The notes: generated by a model not told the origin, from the letters alone. DNA of 64,000 nt from Amycolatopsis sp. CA-128772 (GCF_002904295.1 NZ_PPHG01000027.1:169623-233622); one strand, 5' to 3'; numbered from the stretch's first letter, positions 41,817 to 50,381 are shown. Program-made: numbers and translations.

Positions 41817-42125
41817 GTGGTGCAGGTGGATCCCGCTCTCGGACGGCGCGCCGAAGTCGAGCAGTACATCCTCGAGCTGATCGCCGAGGAGAAAGACTGT
41901 GACGTCGAGCAGTTGCGCGAAGAACTCACAGCTCAGGGGGCAGATATGCCTTACGACTCCGTGCTGCTGGTGGAGCTGATGGTGCGGGTGGAAGCGCGCT
42001 TCGGGGTCAAGCTCCCGACGGACCTGCCCACGGCCCGGGATATGCGATCCATCCGCAGCTTCGCCGAGCGAGTCTGCGACCAGCTGACCGACGCCGCGCC
42101 GACGGAACCCGAGGCGGCGAGATGA
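41817..42125 (+). CDS. Stand-alone acyl carrier protein
   Basis: A protein of about 102 residues (start GTG 41817, 41820 or 41826; GAAAGG upstream). Helix I: VEQYILELIAEEKDCDVEQL. The attachment loop is DMPYDSVLLVELMVRVEARF with the phosphopantetheine serine at residue 48 (D-S). Helix III follows in PTARDMRSIRSFAERVCDQL. No ketosynthase, ligase, adenylation or thioesterase gene is nearby, so this is an orphan carrier protein. It stands between a MazG-like gene and the XRE/ImmA/TS-like operon, suggesting that an acyl or aminoacyl group is delivered in this system. Confidence 0.8.
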   Translation: MVQVDPALGRRAEVEQYILELIAEEKDCDVEQLREELTAQGADMPYDSVLLVELMVRVEARFGVKLPTDLPTARDMRSIRSFAERVCDQLTDAAPTEPEAAR

Positions 42126-42234
42126 CGTGGAGCACTGGCCGCGCCCCCCGCTTCGCCGGGCACAGCGCGGCTCGTGATACATCCCGCGCGGGGAGAGCGA
42201 CCTATTTGCCCGTCACGCAGTCAGGAGCAGTCAG

Positions 42235-42735
42235 ATGAGCGAGCAGCCCGACGCTGCAGGGACGCAAGCCGACAAGCGCGCCCAGCAGGAGTTGGCAGAG
42301 CGACTGCGAACCAGCAGGGAGTACGCCGGCCTGTCCCAGCAAACCGTCGCCCATAACACCGGCATCCCACGGTCGGCGATCTCCGAGATCGAGCGAGGCA
42401 ACCGCCGTGTCGACAGTATCGAGCTGAAGAAGTTGGCCATCGTGTACGGCCAGACCTTGGAGTACCTCCTTGGAGAAGACGCCGCCTCGCGGGCCGATGA
42501 CCCATCACTGAAGCTGCTCACCCGTGCCCACGCTGGCCTGACGAGCGGCGACCGGGAGAAACTCTTGTCCTTTGCTCAGTTCCTCCAGTTTTCCCAAGAC
42601 CCTCCCGGGGGTGCTGATGACGTTGGCCTAGACCTGCCGCGATCCGCGTCTGAACACGCGGGCGCCAGCGTCAGTGACGGCGCGGACAGCGCAAACGACC
42701 GGCCACCTACCGTGGGCGGTGAGCAGCACCGATGA
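42235..42735 (+). CDS. XRE-family regulator
   Basis: A 166-residue protein from ATG 42235 with AGGAGCAGTCAG upstream. The HTH spans residues about 18-75: LAERLRTSREYAGLSQQTVA, HNTGIPRSAISEIERGNRRV, DSIELKKLAIVYGQTLEYLL. The C-terminal half is flexible and acidic. It overlaps the ImmA/IrrE metalloprotease gene by ATGA. In such pairs (as with ImmR-ImmA) the metalloprotease cleaves the repressor on a signal, so this is probably the switch for the cluster. Confidence 0.9.
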   Translation: MSEQPDAAGTQADKRAQQELAERLRTSREYAGLSQQTVAHNTGIPRSAISEIERGNRRVDSIELKKLAIVYGQTLEYLLGEDAASRADDPSLKLLTRAHAGLTSGDREKLLSFAQFLQFSQDPPGGADDVGLDLPRSASEHAGASVSDGADSANDRPPTVGGEQHR

Positions 42736-43745
42736 CGAAATGGTCGGTCGCGCACCGGCTCGCGCACATGGCGGCGATGCGCACGCTCGATGATGCGGGC
42801 CAACCCGCTGACCGGCGCACGGATGTGGCAGCACTGATCGCGGCGGCCAACCTTCGCGCCCTGGCCGACCCAGAGGCCGAGCGATTGTTCGGTCTCTACA
42901 TTCCACCAACACACACGTACCCGGGCGGGATCTGGATCAACGCGGCGATGCCGCCCTCGACGCAGCGTCACAGCGCCGCGCACGAGCTCGGCCACCATGT
43001 GTTCAACCACGGCCTCACCTGCGATACGGACTTTGCGTCACTGTCGGCGACGCCGGCGACCTCGACATTGACCGAAACCACCGCGGAGGCGTTCGCGGCC
43101 TGGTTGCTGATGCCCCGGGCAGCGCTGGTCCGCACTCTGCGCATGCTGAACATCAAGCCAGAGGACCTCCGCCCCGAACACGTCTACCTGACCGGGCTGA
43201 TACTCGGCACCTCGTACCGCGGAACAGCTCGGCACCTTGGAGTTGCCCGCCTCATCGAGCCGCGAGCGGCGACAGCTTTGGCCCGTACGGCCCCTGCCGC
43301 GATCAAGAACCGCTTTGACGACCCGACCGCGCCGCCGCGCGGCGGCAACGCCGACGTGTGGCCGCTGCAGCATCTGGCCGGCTGCGGCGAGGTGACCCTC
43401 CACCATGGTGACCGGCTGGTACTGCCGGCCACGGCCGACGCAGCGGCTGAGGGGCTCATTGCCGACGATGTGGCCCAGTTCGTGCACCAGAGCTTCACCT
43501 CGATTGTGCTCAGCGCGACCGCGCCGCCGGACCGTAATGGCGCGGTGCGCCGTCATCTGCTGTCGCTGCCAGGCGACGATGACGGCCTGCAGGTCTCGGT
43601 CGAATCCGGCCCGGTGCGGCCGCGAGCGCAACGAGCCGTCCCGAATGTTGCCAACGTCAACAGTGAGGCCGATCTCGACCTGTTGCTGACCCAGCAGCAG
43701 GCTCAACGTGTCGCTTCGGCGGCGGGGGAGGACCCATGCGTGTAG
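42732..43745 (+). CDS. ImmA/IrrE-family metallopeptidase
   Basis: A 337-residue protein. The zinc motif AAHELGHHVFNH gives HELGH with H84, E85 and H88. The third ligand is probably the Glu of TETTAEAFAAWLLMPRAAL. The later part (GTSYRGTARHLGVARLIEP) is the usual helical region, with an extra C-terminal domain of about 150 residues (HHGDRLVLPATADAAAEGLI). It lies directly after the XRE gene and overlaps the TS-like gene by 10 bases. It likely inactivates the XRE repressor by proteolysis and so induces the downstream gene. Confidence 0.91.
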   Translation: MTKWSVAHRLAHMAAMRTLDDAGQPADRRTDVAALIAAANLRALADPEAERLFGLYIPPTHTYPGGIWINAAMPPSTQRHSAAHELGHHVFNHGLTCDTDFASLSATPATSTLTETTAEAFAAWLLMPRAALVRTLRMLNIKPEDLRPEHVYLTGLILGTSYRGTARHLGVARLIEPRAATALARTAPAAIKNRFDDPTAPPRGGNADVWPLQHLAGCGEVTLHHGDRLVLPATADAAAEGLIADDVAQFVHQSFTSIVLSATAPPDRNGAVRRHLLSLPGDDDGLQVSVESGPVRPRAQRAVPNVANVNSEADLDLLLTQQQAQRVASAAGEDPCV

Positions 43746-44677
43746 CTGGAACCGTCCTGCGAGGACAGCACTGCGGGCAAGTATGGGCGCAAGCCGCGCA
43801 CCTGCTCCTGGCCGAGCGTGACCGCAAACTTCTGCACCTCATCGTCGAGATCGCCGAGCCCGGGGTGGAGGATCTTGCGTTCCGCGCTATCGTCGATGAG
43901 TTGCTGGCCCGGCGCGGTCACGACCCGGTACAGACGGTGGTCAACACCGTCTTCCCGGCCGCGCTCGCGGCGTCCTCGTCCACGCCGGAGCGCCTGGCTC
44001 AGCGTTACCGGTCGATGTATGACCGAATCAAAGCCGAACGTAAGATCAACCGTTCCGGTACCTATTTCGGGCGGCTGGTGGCGCATCCCACGCAGAAAGG
44101 TCCGGTCGACCAGCTCAACCGCATTATCAACCGGTTGCGTACGTACGGACACAACGGCAACCACGTCGCGACCGCATACGAGGGGGCGATCGACGTTCCC
44201 GAACCTCGCACCGAGGAATCCGAGGTGCCGGAGACCTCCGATGGACCGTCCATCGAGGACGCCACCAACGACCTTGGCGCTTGCATCTTCAACGTCTACA
44301 CCGATTCGATGCCATTGGGGTTTCCGTGCTTGTCGCACCTCTCCTTCCAGCACACCGGGAACCGGCTCAACGCGGTGGCGCTCTACCGCAGTCAGTACAT
44401 GGTCCAGCGTGGATACGGCAACTATCTCGCGCTGGGTATGTTGCTGCGCTATATCGCCGAGTCTGCTGGCTTCCTTTCAGGAACGCTGACAGTCATCACG
44501 GGACAGGCTGAGGCTGAAGGCGCTGCTGGTGACCTCCGTGCCGCATTGGCCAGTGTGACGCAGTTGCCCTTGTTCTCTTCATCGGCAGCAGCAACGACCG
44601 TCCCACGCGGACGACGCTCGTCGTCGCGGCCGCCGAACGTCTCTGGCCAGCTGTCGCTGGAGGCCGACTCCAGCTAG
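43736..44677 (+). CDS. Thymidylate-synthase-like protein
   Basis: A 313-residue protein. The diagnostic part is LGFPCLSHLSFQHTGNRLNA, with C198 at the place of the TS catalytic cysteine, followed by VALYRSQYMVQRGYGNYLAL, the Y.RS...G...N segment that binds dUMP phosphate and pyrimidine. The His-x-Tyr motif after the sheet is replaced by QAEAEG. N-terminal LAQRYRSMYDRIKAERKINR can supply the phosphate-binding Arg. TS-like enzymes of this kind transfer one-carbon units (methyl or hydroxymethyl) to pyrimidine nucleotides. It overlaps the ImmA gene and converges with the HMUDK-like gene by 4 bases. Confidence 0.78.
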   Translation: MRVAGTVLRGQHCGQVWAQAAHLLLAERDRKLLHLIVEIAEPGVEDLAFRAIVDELLARRGHDPVQTVVNTVFPAALAASSSTPERLAQRYRSMYDRIKAERKINRSGTYFGRLVAHPTQKGPVDQLNRIINRLRTYGHNGNHVATAYEGAIDVPEPRTEESEVPETSDGPSIEDATNDLGACIFNVYTDSMPLGFPCLSHLSFQHTGNRLNAVALYRSQYMVQRGYGNYLALGMLLRYIAESAGFLSGTLTVITGQAEAEGAAGDLRAALASVTQLPLFSSSAAATTVPRGRRSSSRPPNVSGQLSLEADSS

Positions 44678-45732
44678 GACTGCGTTGTTGCAGTTTTCAG
44701 TGCGGCGGCTTGTGCCTTGACGGCATCAGTGATTCCCCACTTTGGTGGAAACCACGGGGCCGGCATCGGCTCGCTGGATTGCCGGTACTGCTGCTTAATA
44801 CGTGTACGACCGGAGATCCCGGGAACGTCCGGGTGGGCTACTCGGGCGTACTTGTCAACTTCGCAGAACAAGTTCTGGCAGTCGATCAGATGGAGTCGAC
44901 GACCGCCCAAGTAGTCGAACCGGAGGCCGAGCCGCGCGAAATGTTCTTCTTGGGTGTCGGTCATGTATGAGATGACGGCTGCCTCGATGCCGCTGGCACC
45001 AGTCCCGAAGCACTTGCGAATGCCGTCGCGGGCCCCGGGACCGGCCACCACGAACTGATTCTCCGAGAAGTCTAGAACGGAGCTGTAGTTGAGGTCGATC
45101 GTGAACTGATACGCCAAGAAGTCCCCGATGCCTGGGTACTGCCGCAGTTGCTGGAACACCTCGGCGAGGCTCTTCGCGCGCCGCAACCGCTGTGGGAGAC
45201 CGTGACTGATCATGGTCTCGGCCAGCAGTAGGTGATCGTGGTGCTTGCGACGACCGCCCAGCTGAGGCGGCGGGATGACGTAGGCCGGCGAATACAACTT
45301 GCGGCCTGCCTTCCACGCGGCGTCCAGCACCGCCCGCGCGAGCCCAGGCTGCCACGAAGCCCAGGCGATCGACCCGAATTGATCCTCGAGCAAACGCCAA
45401 GTGTCGATCTTGTTGAAGAACTTGAACAGTAGTATCCGGAACACGACATCATCGGGATATTGTGAGCCCTGGTAACCCACGTCGTGGATCGCATACTGAC
45501 TGACTCGATCAGCAGCGCGGTAGCAGTTGGTGAAGCGATGACTGGCCAGGATGGGATCGTCAGCAGGTGCCTGATCGCCGTTCAACCTCGCGAAGTAGGT
45601 CGCCTGGCGGGCAGCGGCAAACCGCCAGTAGGTATCGAAGACCGCAGTGGGACGTAGCCGTCTTCCCGCGATCGTTACGTCCGGAATGGACTCACTCACT
45701 GTGGTCACAGCGGCGGGAGTATCACTCGTCAT
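44674..45732 (-). CDS. 5-hmdU DNA kinase helical-domain / aGPT-pyrophosphorylase-like protein
   Basis: A 352-residue protein. Residues 32-120 show the HMUDK_hel signature: FDTYWRFAAARQATYF, DDPILASHRFTNCYRAADRV, SQYAIHDV, VVFRILLFKFFNKIDTWRLL. Further on come LRQYPGIGDFLAYQFTIDLN (a helix-hairpin-helix-like PGIGDF) and FVVAGPGARDGIRKCF, recalling HhH DNA glycosylase-type folds. These proteins are known from phage and bacterial thymine hypermodification loci, where a hydroxymethyl group is activated and replaced. No P-loop kinase domain is present. It converges on the TS-like gene with a 4-base overlap, linking the two. Confidence 0.84.
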   Translation of the reverse strand: MTSDTPAAVTTVSESIPDVTIAGRRLRPTAVFDTYWRFAAARQATYFARLNGDQAPADDPILASHRFTNCYRAADRVSQYAIHDVGYQGSQYPDDVVFRILLFKFFNKIDTWRLLEDQFGSIAWASWQPGLARAVLDAAWKAGRKLYSPAYVIPPPQLGGRRKHHDHLLLAETMISHGLPQRLRRAKSLAEVFQQLRQYPGIGDFLAYQFTIDLNYSSVLDFSENQFVVAGPGARDGIRKCFGTGASGIEAAVISYMTDTQEEHFARLGLRFDYLGGRRLHLIDCQNLFCEVDKYARVAHPDVPGISGRTRIKQQYRQSSEPMPAPWFPPKWGITDAVKAQAAALKTATTQS

Positions 45733-46060
45733 GTGTAGAACCTATCGCGAGTACAGGCTGGATGGGGACGCTTCGTCGGTGTGCCACAGACGCTTCCTCC
45801 GTTCGAGAAGCACCTATCGCCTGTCCGAGGGCTCTGGCTCGACTGCCGGTAACTCATGCGGACATCGAAGTCATCCCGGTTGTGTCTCATTGGACGGCGC
45901 GGGCAGGCGTCCGGTCACACGGTCGTTCGGCGGTGGGCCATCGCCGTCTGACTCCGACTCCGTCTCGCACGCCACGCAGGCGTTGGCGTCTGACAGTCGG
46001 GCACGGCCTCCGCGTGCCGTTGGTCGATCGACTTCCGTGCACCGGCGACGCCGTGCACCG
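45733..46060. other. Control region and decayed Rhs 5' DNA
   Basis: The left end must hold the promoter of the HMUDK-like gene. To the right, no frame is convincing; scattered Rhs-like composition suggests eroded upstream coding sequence. It includes the start of a 16-base tandem repeat. Confidence 0.35.
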
Positions 46061-46088
46061 GCGACGCCGCGCACCGGCGACGCCGCGC
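46037..46088. repeat. 16-bp tandem repeat, three copies
   Basis: GTGCACCGGCGACGCC is repeated at 46037, 46053 and 46069 (third copy starts GCGC), followed by a partial fourth. Because 16 is not a multiple of three, the copies shift frame, which fits a broken coding region in front of the Rhs remnant. Confidence 0.6.
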
Positions 46089-47757
46089 AGTGGCGCGCCG
46101 AACACATCACGGCGCGGACGTCGCCAATCACGACGTTCGGCTACGACGACGCCGGCCGTCCGACGACAGTCGCCCACGGCACGACGATATTGGCCACGTC
46201 GACGTACGATGCCGCCGGCGAGCCGGCAACTGTCACCTACGCCAACGGCATGAGCCTCAGCAGCATCGGCCGCAATGCTGCAGGTCAGGAAACGAGCCTC
46301 ACGTGGAAGACCAGCGATGGCGCCACGACGGTGGCTCAGGTCGGACGGAGTCGCGCGGGCACCGTCATCGACGAATCCCTCGGCGGCGTCGACGCACGAC
46401 CTGAGGGCCCGAACTACGTGTACGACACGGCGGGCAGACTCACCGAGGCCTACGTCACCGGGCACCATTACACCTACGACTTCACCTCGCCGACCGCCGC
46501 CACCTGCCCCATGGGCAGCGCGAGTAACGCGGGCCTCAACACCAACCGGGTCCGCCTTCTCGACCAAACCAGTGCCGGCTCCGCGGAGACTGGATACTGT
46601 TACGACAACGCCGACCGTTTGCTGGCCGTCACCGGAGCCATGGCCAACAGCGCCGTCGGTTACGACACCCATGGCAACACCACGCAGCTCACTACACCCG
46701 GCGGGACGACCTCGCTCGGCTGGGACAGCGACAACCGTAACCTCACCGTCCGTGTCACCGGCGCGCAAGCGCCGATGTCGCCTATGTCCGCGACGCCACT
46801 AATCGGATCACCCGGCGCAACGTCGCCCAGGGCGACACCGCCACGGACCTGCTCTACTCCTACCTCGGTGACGGGGACTCCGCATCGCTGACCCTCGCAA
46901 CCGGCGACAAGCGACTGCTCAGCCGAACCTTCAGTCTTCCCGGCGGCGTCGTCTACACCGCTCGCTACGACGGTGCCGCAACCACCTGGGACGCCTCCAG
47001 CATCCGTGGTGACCTCGTCCTGACCACTGGCGGAAGCGGCCATCAAGTCGGCGCGCTGCGGACCTACACGCCCTACGGGGAGCCGCTGACCACGGCGGGC
47101 AACACCGATAAGAACAACGTGCCGGACAACCAGCCGGGAGCCATGGACTATGGCTGGCTCGGTACCCACCAGCGTCCCTACGAACATGCCGGTGGCTTGG
47201 CCTTGGTCCAGATGGGCGCACGTCCTTATATGCCGGCGCTCGGGAGGTTCCTCTCCGTCGACCCGGTGGACGGCGGTTCGGCCAACGACTACGACTACGT
47301 CAACGCCGATCCGATCAACGCCACCGACACCGACGGCATGCGTCCCAAGAACGGGGACGATAATGGCCTTAAACAACAAGGCCGCAAGGGACAGCGGAAA
47401 GGCAAGAGCAAAGCCAAGTCGGATAAGCACAGCAAGGGAAATCGTCACGGCGGCCGTCGAAAGATTCCCTTGAATCACAATAAAAATGGTAACCCTAAGA
47501 AAAATGGACAGAGCTCGTTCGCGCGACTCCACGGAGGAGGACTGTCTTTGCGGAACCGTGAACTGATGCGCGATTCTCCTTCGCTCAACCGCGGCAGCTA
47601 TCGCGTCACGTTGCCGCGCTGGTCCAAACCCGAAGACTCGGGAGGCTGGGGCCACGCCGGAGCAGGGCTGGCCGGGATCGGCATACTTTGGTGGTTGGGT
47701 AAGCTCGCCTCGCCCGCCTGCGGTCCCGCCTTACCCCTCTGTGTGATCGGCTTCTAG
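46060..47757 (+). pseudogene. Rhs-repeat polymorphic toxin, 5'-truncated and frameshifted
   Basis: YD-repeat sequence runs in one frame to about 46765 (ITTFGYDDAGRPTTVAHGTT, NYVYDTAGRLTEAYVTGHHY, YCYDNADRLLAVTG, VGYDTHGNTTQL). It then shifts to another frame (VAYVRDATNRITRRNVAQGD, LLYSYLGDGDS) through the Rhs core end MGARPYMPALGRFLSVDPVD and YVNADPINATDTDGM. The variable C-terminus is about 135 residues: a Lys/Arg/Gly-rich stretch, then RVTLPRWSKPEDSGG and a hydrophobic end. The long N-terminal secretion part is missing. The toxin tip itself is intact, and a TPR gene follows 26 bases later. Confidence 0.78.
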
Positions 47758-47783
47758 CGTTCACCTACATCGACAGGAACTAC

Positions 47784-48635
47784 ATGAGCAGCAATGAAGA
47801 CGCCCGGAATCTCACTGCCCAGGGTGCGACGTTGCGAGAGGAGGACCGTCACGAGGAGGCGGCGTCCGTTCTGCGTGGGGCCGTCGCAGCGCACGAGCCG
47901 GGCTCCGACCGTCTGCTGGCCTTGACGCTCATGGAGACCGGTGACCTTGAGGGTGCAAAGCAGGTACTTGTCGCTGCTGTAGCCAACGGACAGACTAATC
48001 TGGCCGGTCTGCTTGGCGATGTTGCAGATGACCTCGAAGACGACGAGTTGGCCGAGGCATCGTTTCGCCAGGCGGTCGACGCGGGAGACAACGATGCTCT
48101 CAACGACTACGGCGTCTTTCTTAGGAGTCGCGAGCGGTATAACGAAGCTATCGATGTTCTTCAACGAGCAATCGCGGCAGGTGACAGCTTGGCCGCTGCA
48201 AACCTGGTTTCGCTGTACTTCGACGACTTGGGTGATCTCGACACGGCAGAGGGGTTGGCGCTGCGTCACCTGAACAGTGACCAGCCCAATACCTACGTGG
48301 CCCTGGCCAATGTCTACGCCGAGCAGGGTCGACTTGACGAAGCCGATGACAAGTTCCGGGAAGCTATCGGGCTGTCGGCCCGCAAAGTGCACCAGAACTA
48401 CGCTTTGTTCCTCTGGGAAAAGTGGGAAGACTTAGTCGGTGCCGAGCGCGAGTTCCGGCTTGCGCAGGAGCGAGACGAGCCAGGATGGGGATACGAACTG
48501 GGTTCGTTCTTGGTCGAGTTGGGCCGCGAAGATGAAGCTCGGAACGTACTTTCTATGGCCGCTTCATGGGGTGACGTCGACGCCGAAGAGCTCCTGGGCG
48601 AGATCGAATCAGGGGGCGATGTCAAGGCGGATTGA
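47784..48635 (+). CDS. TPR-repeat protein, candidate immunity protein
   Basis: A 283-residue acidic protein built of about seven TPR/Sel1-like pairs: ATLREEDRHEEAASVLRGAV, LALTLMETGDLEGAKQVLVA, AEASFRQAVDAGDNDALNDY, YNEAIDVLQRAIAAGDSLAA, NVYAEQGRLDEADDKFREAI. Its base composition is less GC-rich than the core genes. Lying 26 bases behind an Rhs toxin tip, it fits the usual place of an immunity gene, and acidic TPR proteins could neutralise the basic toxin end. That role is inference. Confidence 0.72.
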   Translation: MSSNEDARNLTAQGATLREEDRHEEAASVLRGAVAAHEPGSDRLLALTLMETGDLEGAKQVLVAAVANGQTNLAGLLGDVADDLEDDELAEASFRQAVDAGDNDALNDYGVFLRSRERYNEAIDVLQRAIAAGDSLAAANLVSLYFDDLGDLDTAEGLALRHLNSDQPNTYVALANVYAEQGRLDEADDKFREAIGLSARKVHQNYALFLWEKWEDLVGAEREFRLAQERDEPGWGYELGSFLVELGREDEARNVLSMAASWGDVDAEELLGEIESGGDVKAD

Positions 48636-48734
48636 CAAGGCTGACGCGGTAATTGTTTAATTTGGTCGGGCTATTTGTTATGCTTAGAGCGTGTCTCACT
48701 TGGGCTTCGGCTGAGGTGCAGGCAAGATTATGGT

Positions 48735-49510
48735 GTGATAGACGAGTTGTCACGGCGGCTGGTGCCCGATGAGCTATGGTCGCTGGTCGAGCCGCTCACT
48801 CCACCGGGAAAGACGCGCCCGTGAGGTGGCGGAACGTCACGCGTGGACGATCGGGTTGTGTTCGCGGCGATCGTTCGCGGGTGAACAGCGGGTGCGCCTG
48901 GCGGCGTCTGCCGCCCAGCATCGGGGGTCACCGTGCCGACAGCCCACCGTCGGTTCACCGAATGGACCGAAGCCGGGCTGTGGCGACAGCTGCACCACGC
49001 GGTGCAGGACAAGCTGGGCAGCCGCGACATGATCTATTGGTCGTGTGCGCCTTGGACGGAGCATCCGTAAGGGCAAAAAAAGAGCGGACTGACCGGCCCG
49101 AGCCCGGTCGACCGCTGCAAACCCGGCTCGAAGATCCACGCTCTGTCCGACCGGGCGGGCCTGCCCCTGACCGTCGGCGTTTCCGATGCCACACCCACGA
49201 CAGTCACGCGCTCAATCCTTGGTCAACGCACTGTCGGCGATCCGGTCCCATCGCGACCCTCGAGGCCGGAAGCCGGCTAAGTTGCAACGCGGATAAGGCC
49301 TACGACATTCCCGCTCTGCGCGCCTGGCTCCGCCGACGCGGGATCATCCCGCGCATGGGTGCCGGTCGGGCCCGTCGGCGCCGCCGGGATGCAGTGCTGG
49401 CCGTCCACGGTCACGTCAGAGGGCCGGCCGATCGGCTTTCTCGATCACGGTGGTGGGGCCTGCCGGCTTTGCGATCACCACGACCGGGGCGCCTAACCAG
49501 CCGCCTTCGC
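48735..49510 (+). pseudogene. IS5-type transposase remnant
   Basis: The start GTG 48735 reads VIDELSRRLVPDELWSLVEP and then stops. Later pieces in other frames match the same family: FTEWTEAGLWRQLHHAVQDK, GPSPVDRCKPGSKIHALSDR, AGLPLTVGVSDA, and ADKAYDIPALRAWLRRRGII. This is the order of an IS5/IS1647-like DDE transposase with several frameshifts. It is inactive. The element ends are not clear; GAGCGTGTCTCACTTGGG near 48688 could be the left end. Confidence 0.62.
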
Positions 49511-49613
49511 CACTTGATGATCACAAAACGAGGGAGCATTTGTGCTCCATAAACGGCGACGATCGACGTTGATTGGCACCGAATCAGAGCATGAGCGAAT
49601 GCAAACATCCCAG
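49511..49613. other. Gap between IS relic and att-like site
   Basis: About 100 bases of lower GC content with no gene; they separate the IS5-type relic from the integrase 3' end. Confidence 0.35.
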
Positions 49614-49644
49614 CTAGATCGACTGATGTCGACCCACGGCTAAA

Positions 49645-49690
49645 CCTCCAGTTAACCGGAGGGTTCTTGGTTCGAGTCCAAGCGGGAAAG
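49645..49690 (+). other. tRNA-Asn 3' fragment, attachment-site scar
   Basis: From GTTAACC (anticodon GTT plus 3' side of the loop) through GGAGGG, the variable loop and the T-arm TTGGTTCGAGTCCAA, this matches the 3' half of a tRNA-Asn. The 5' half, D-arm and conserved U33 are absent. Identity starting at the anticodon loop is typical of integrase crossover cores. It is followed by a terminator hairpin and the integrase relic. Confidence 0.68.
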
Positions 49691-49703
49691 CTCCCAGGCG
49701 AGA

Positions 49704-49728
49704 AAGCCTAGGCCAACGGCCTGGGCTT
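49704..49728 (+). terminator. Hairpin terminator
   Basis: AAGCCTAGGCC and GGCCTGGGCTT pair over 11 positions (one G-U) around an AAC loop, followed by CTCT. It is placed just after the tRNA fragment and is probably the old tRNA terminator; it could also serve the opposite strand. Confidence 0.6.
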
Positions 49729-50042
49729 CTCTGCGTTGTGGGGGCTGAACGGGACTGCAGGCCATCTATGGGCCAAATACTCCTGTCAGCGGGTTTCGGG
49801 GCTGGTGGCGCTTCGGCAGAATCCAGCATGGCCTCCAGGGCGGCGACGTTCTCGTGGTTGGTCACCCGGCGCTTCCTGTAGTGACGTTCTGCAACTGCGC
49901 GGGAGTTGCCGAGCTGGTCGGCGATCGCCGTGGTGGGCAGCCCGGCTTCGTCGAGCACCGTGCCGACGGTCTTGCGGAAGACGTGGCTGGTGACCCACTC
50001 GTACCTGGTTCTGGCGGGAACGGAGCTTCGGGTTCGCCTTGA

Positions 50043-50381
50043 TGAAGCTCACTTTCGTTGAACCCAAGGGGAACTCGGGGGGCGTGCCGGACCGATCATC
50101 TGAGCACGAGGCAAGAGGGCACACGCAGCGGTGATGACGTCCGGCGCCGGAGATCACCGAAACGGGTGACACGCCGATGCCCGGAGCCCGACGGACATCG
50201 GCCCCCCGAACCGCCGGGCCGCCGGGCACCGACCGGCCATCGGCCAACGCGGACGAGCCGCCGGGCGCGGGCGCCCCCCGCCGAATGCGGCTCTGATCCA
50301 GCAGGCAGCAGCAGCCCGGCCACGAAGGCGAGTGCCGCCGCTCGCGAGTGGGCCCTTCGGGCCGTGCGCAGCCCGGTCCGC
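50043..50381. other. Gene-poor stretch beside integrase relic
   Basis: About 340 bases of high-GC sequence without a supported gene, between the integrase remnant and the GH27 stop. It presumably contains the site where the former integrated element was deleted. Confidence 0.4.

Larger units (their letters stand above)
49614..50042 (-). pseudogene. Tyrosine recombinase (integrase), C-terminal remnant
   Basis: The minus-strand frame reads RYEWVTSHVFRKTVGTVLDE, containing the HxxR box (H-V-F-R). TAIADQLGNSRAVAERHYRK follows, with the nucleophile Tyr in RHYRK. Both are the C-terminal catalytic motifs of phage-type integrases. Upstream of about 50042 the similarity ends, so the N-terminal two thirds are missing. 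The 3' end runs through the tRNA-Asn fragment, as is usual for integrase genes abutting their attachment site. Confidence 0.65.

Noticed and set aside
41817..42125. Part of a polyketide or fatty-acid biosynthesis cluster
   Set aside because: No ketosynthase, acyltransferase or ligase gene within the window; the carrier protein stands alone.
49600..49700. Intact tRNA-Asn gene
   Set aside because: No D-arm or matching 5' acceptor strand and an A instead of U33; only the 3' half is present.
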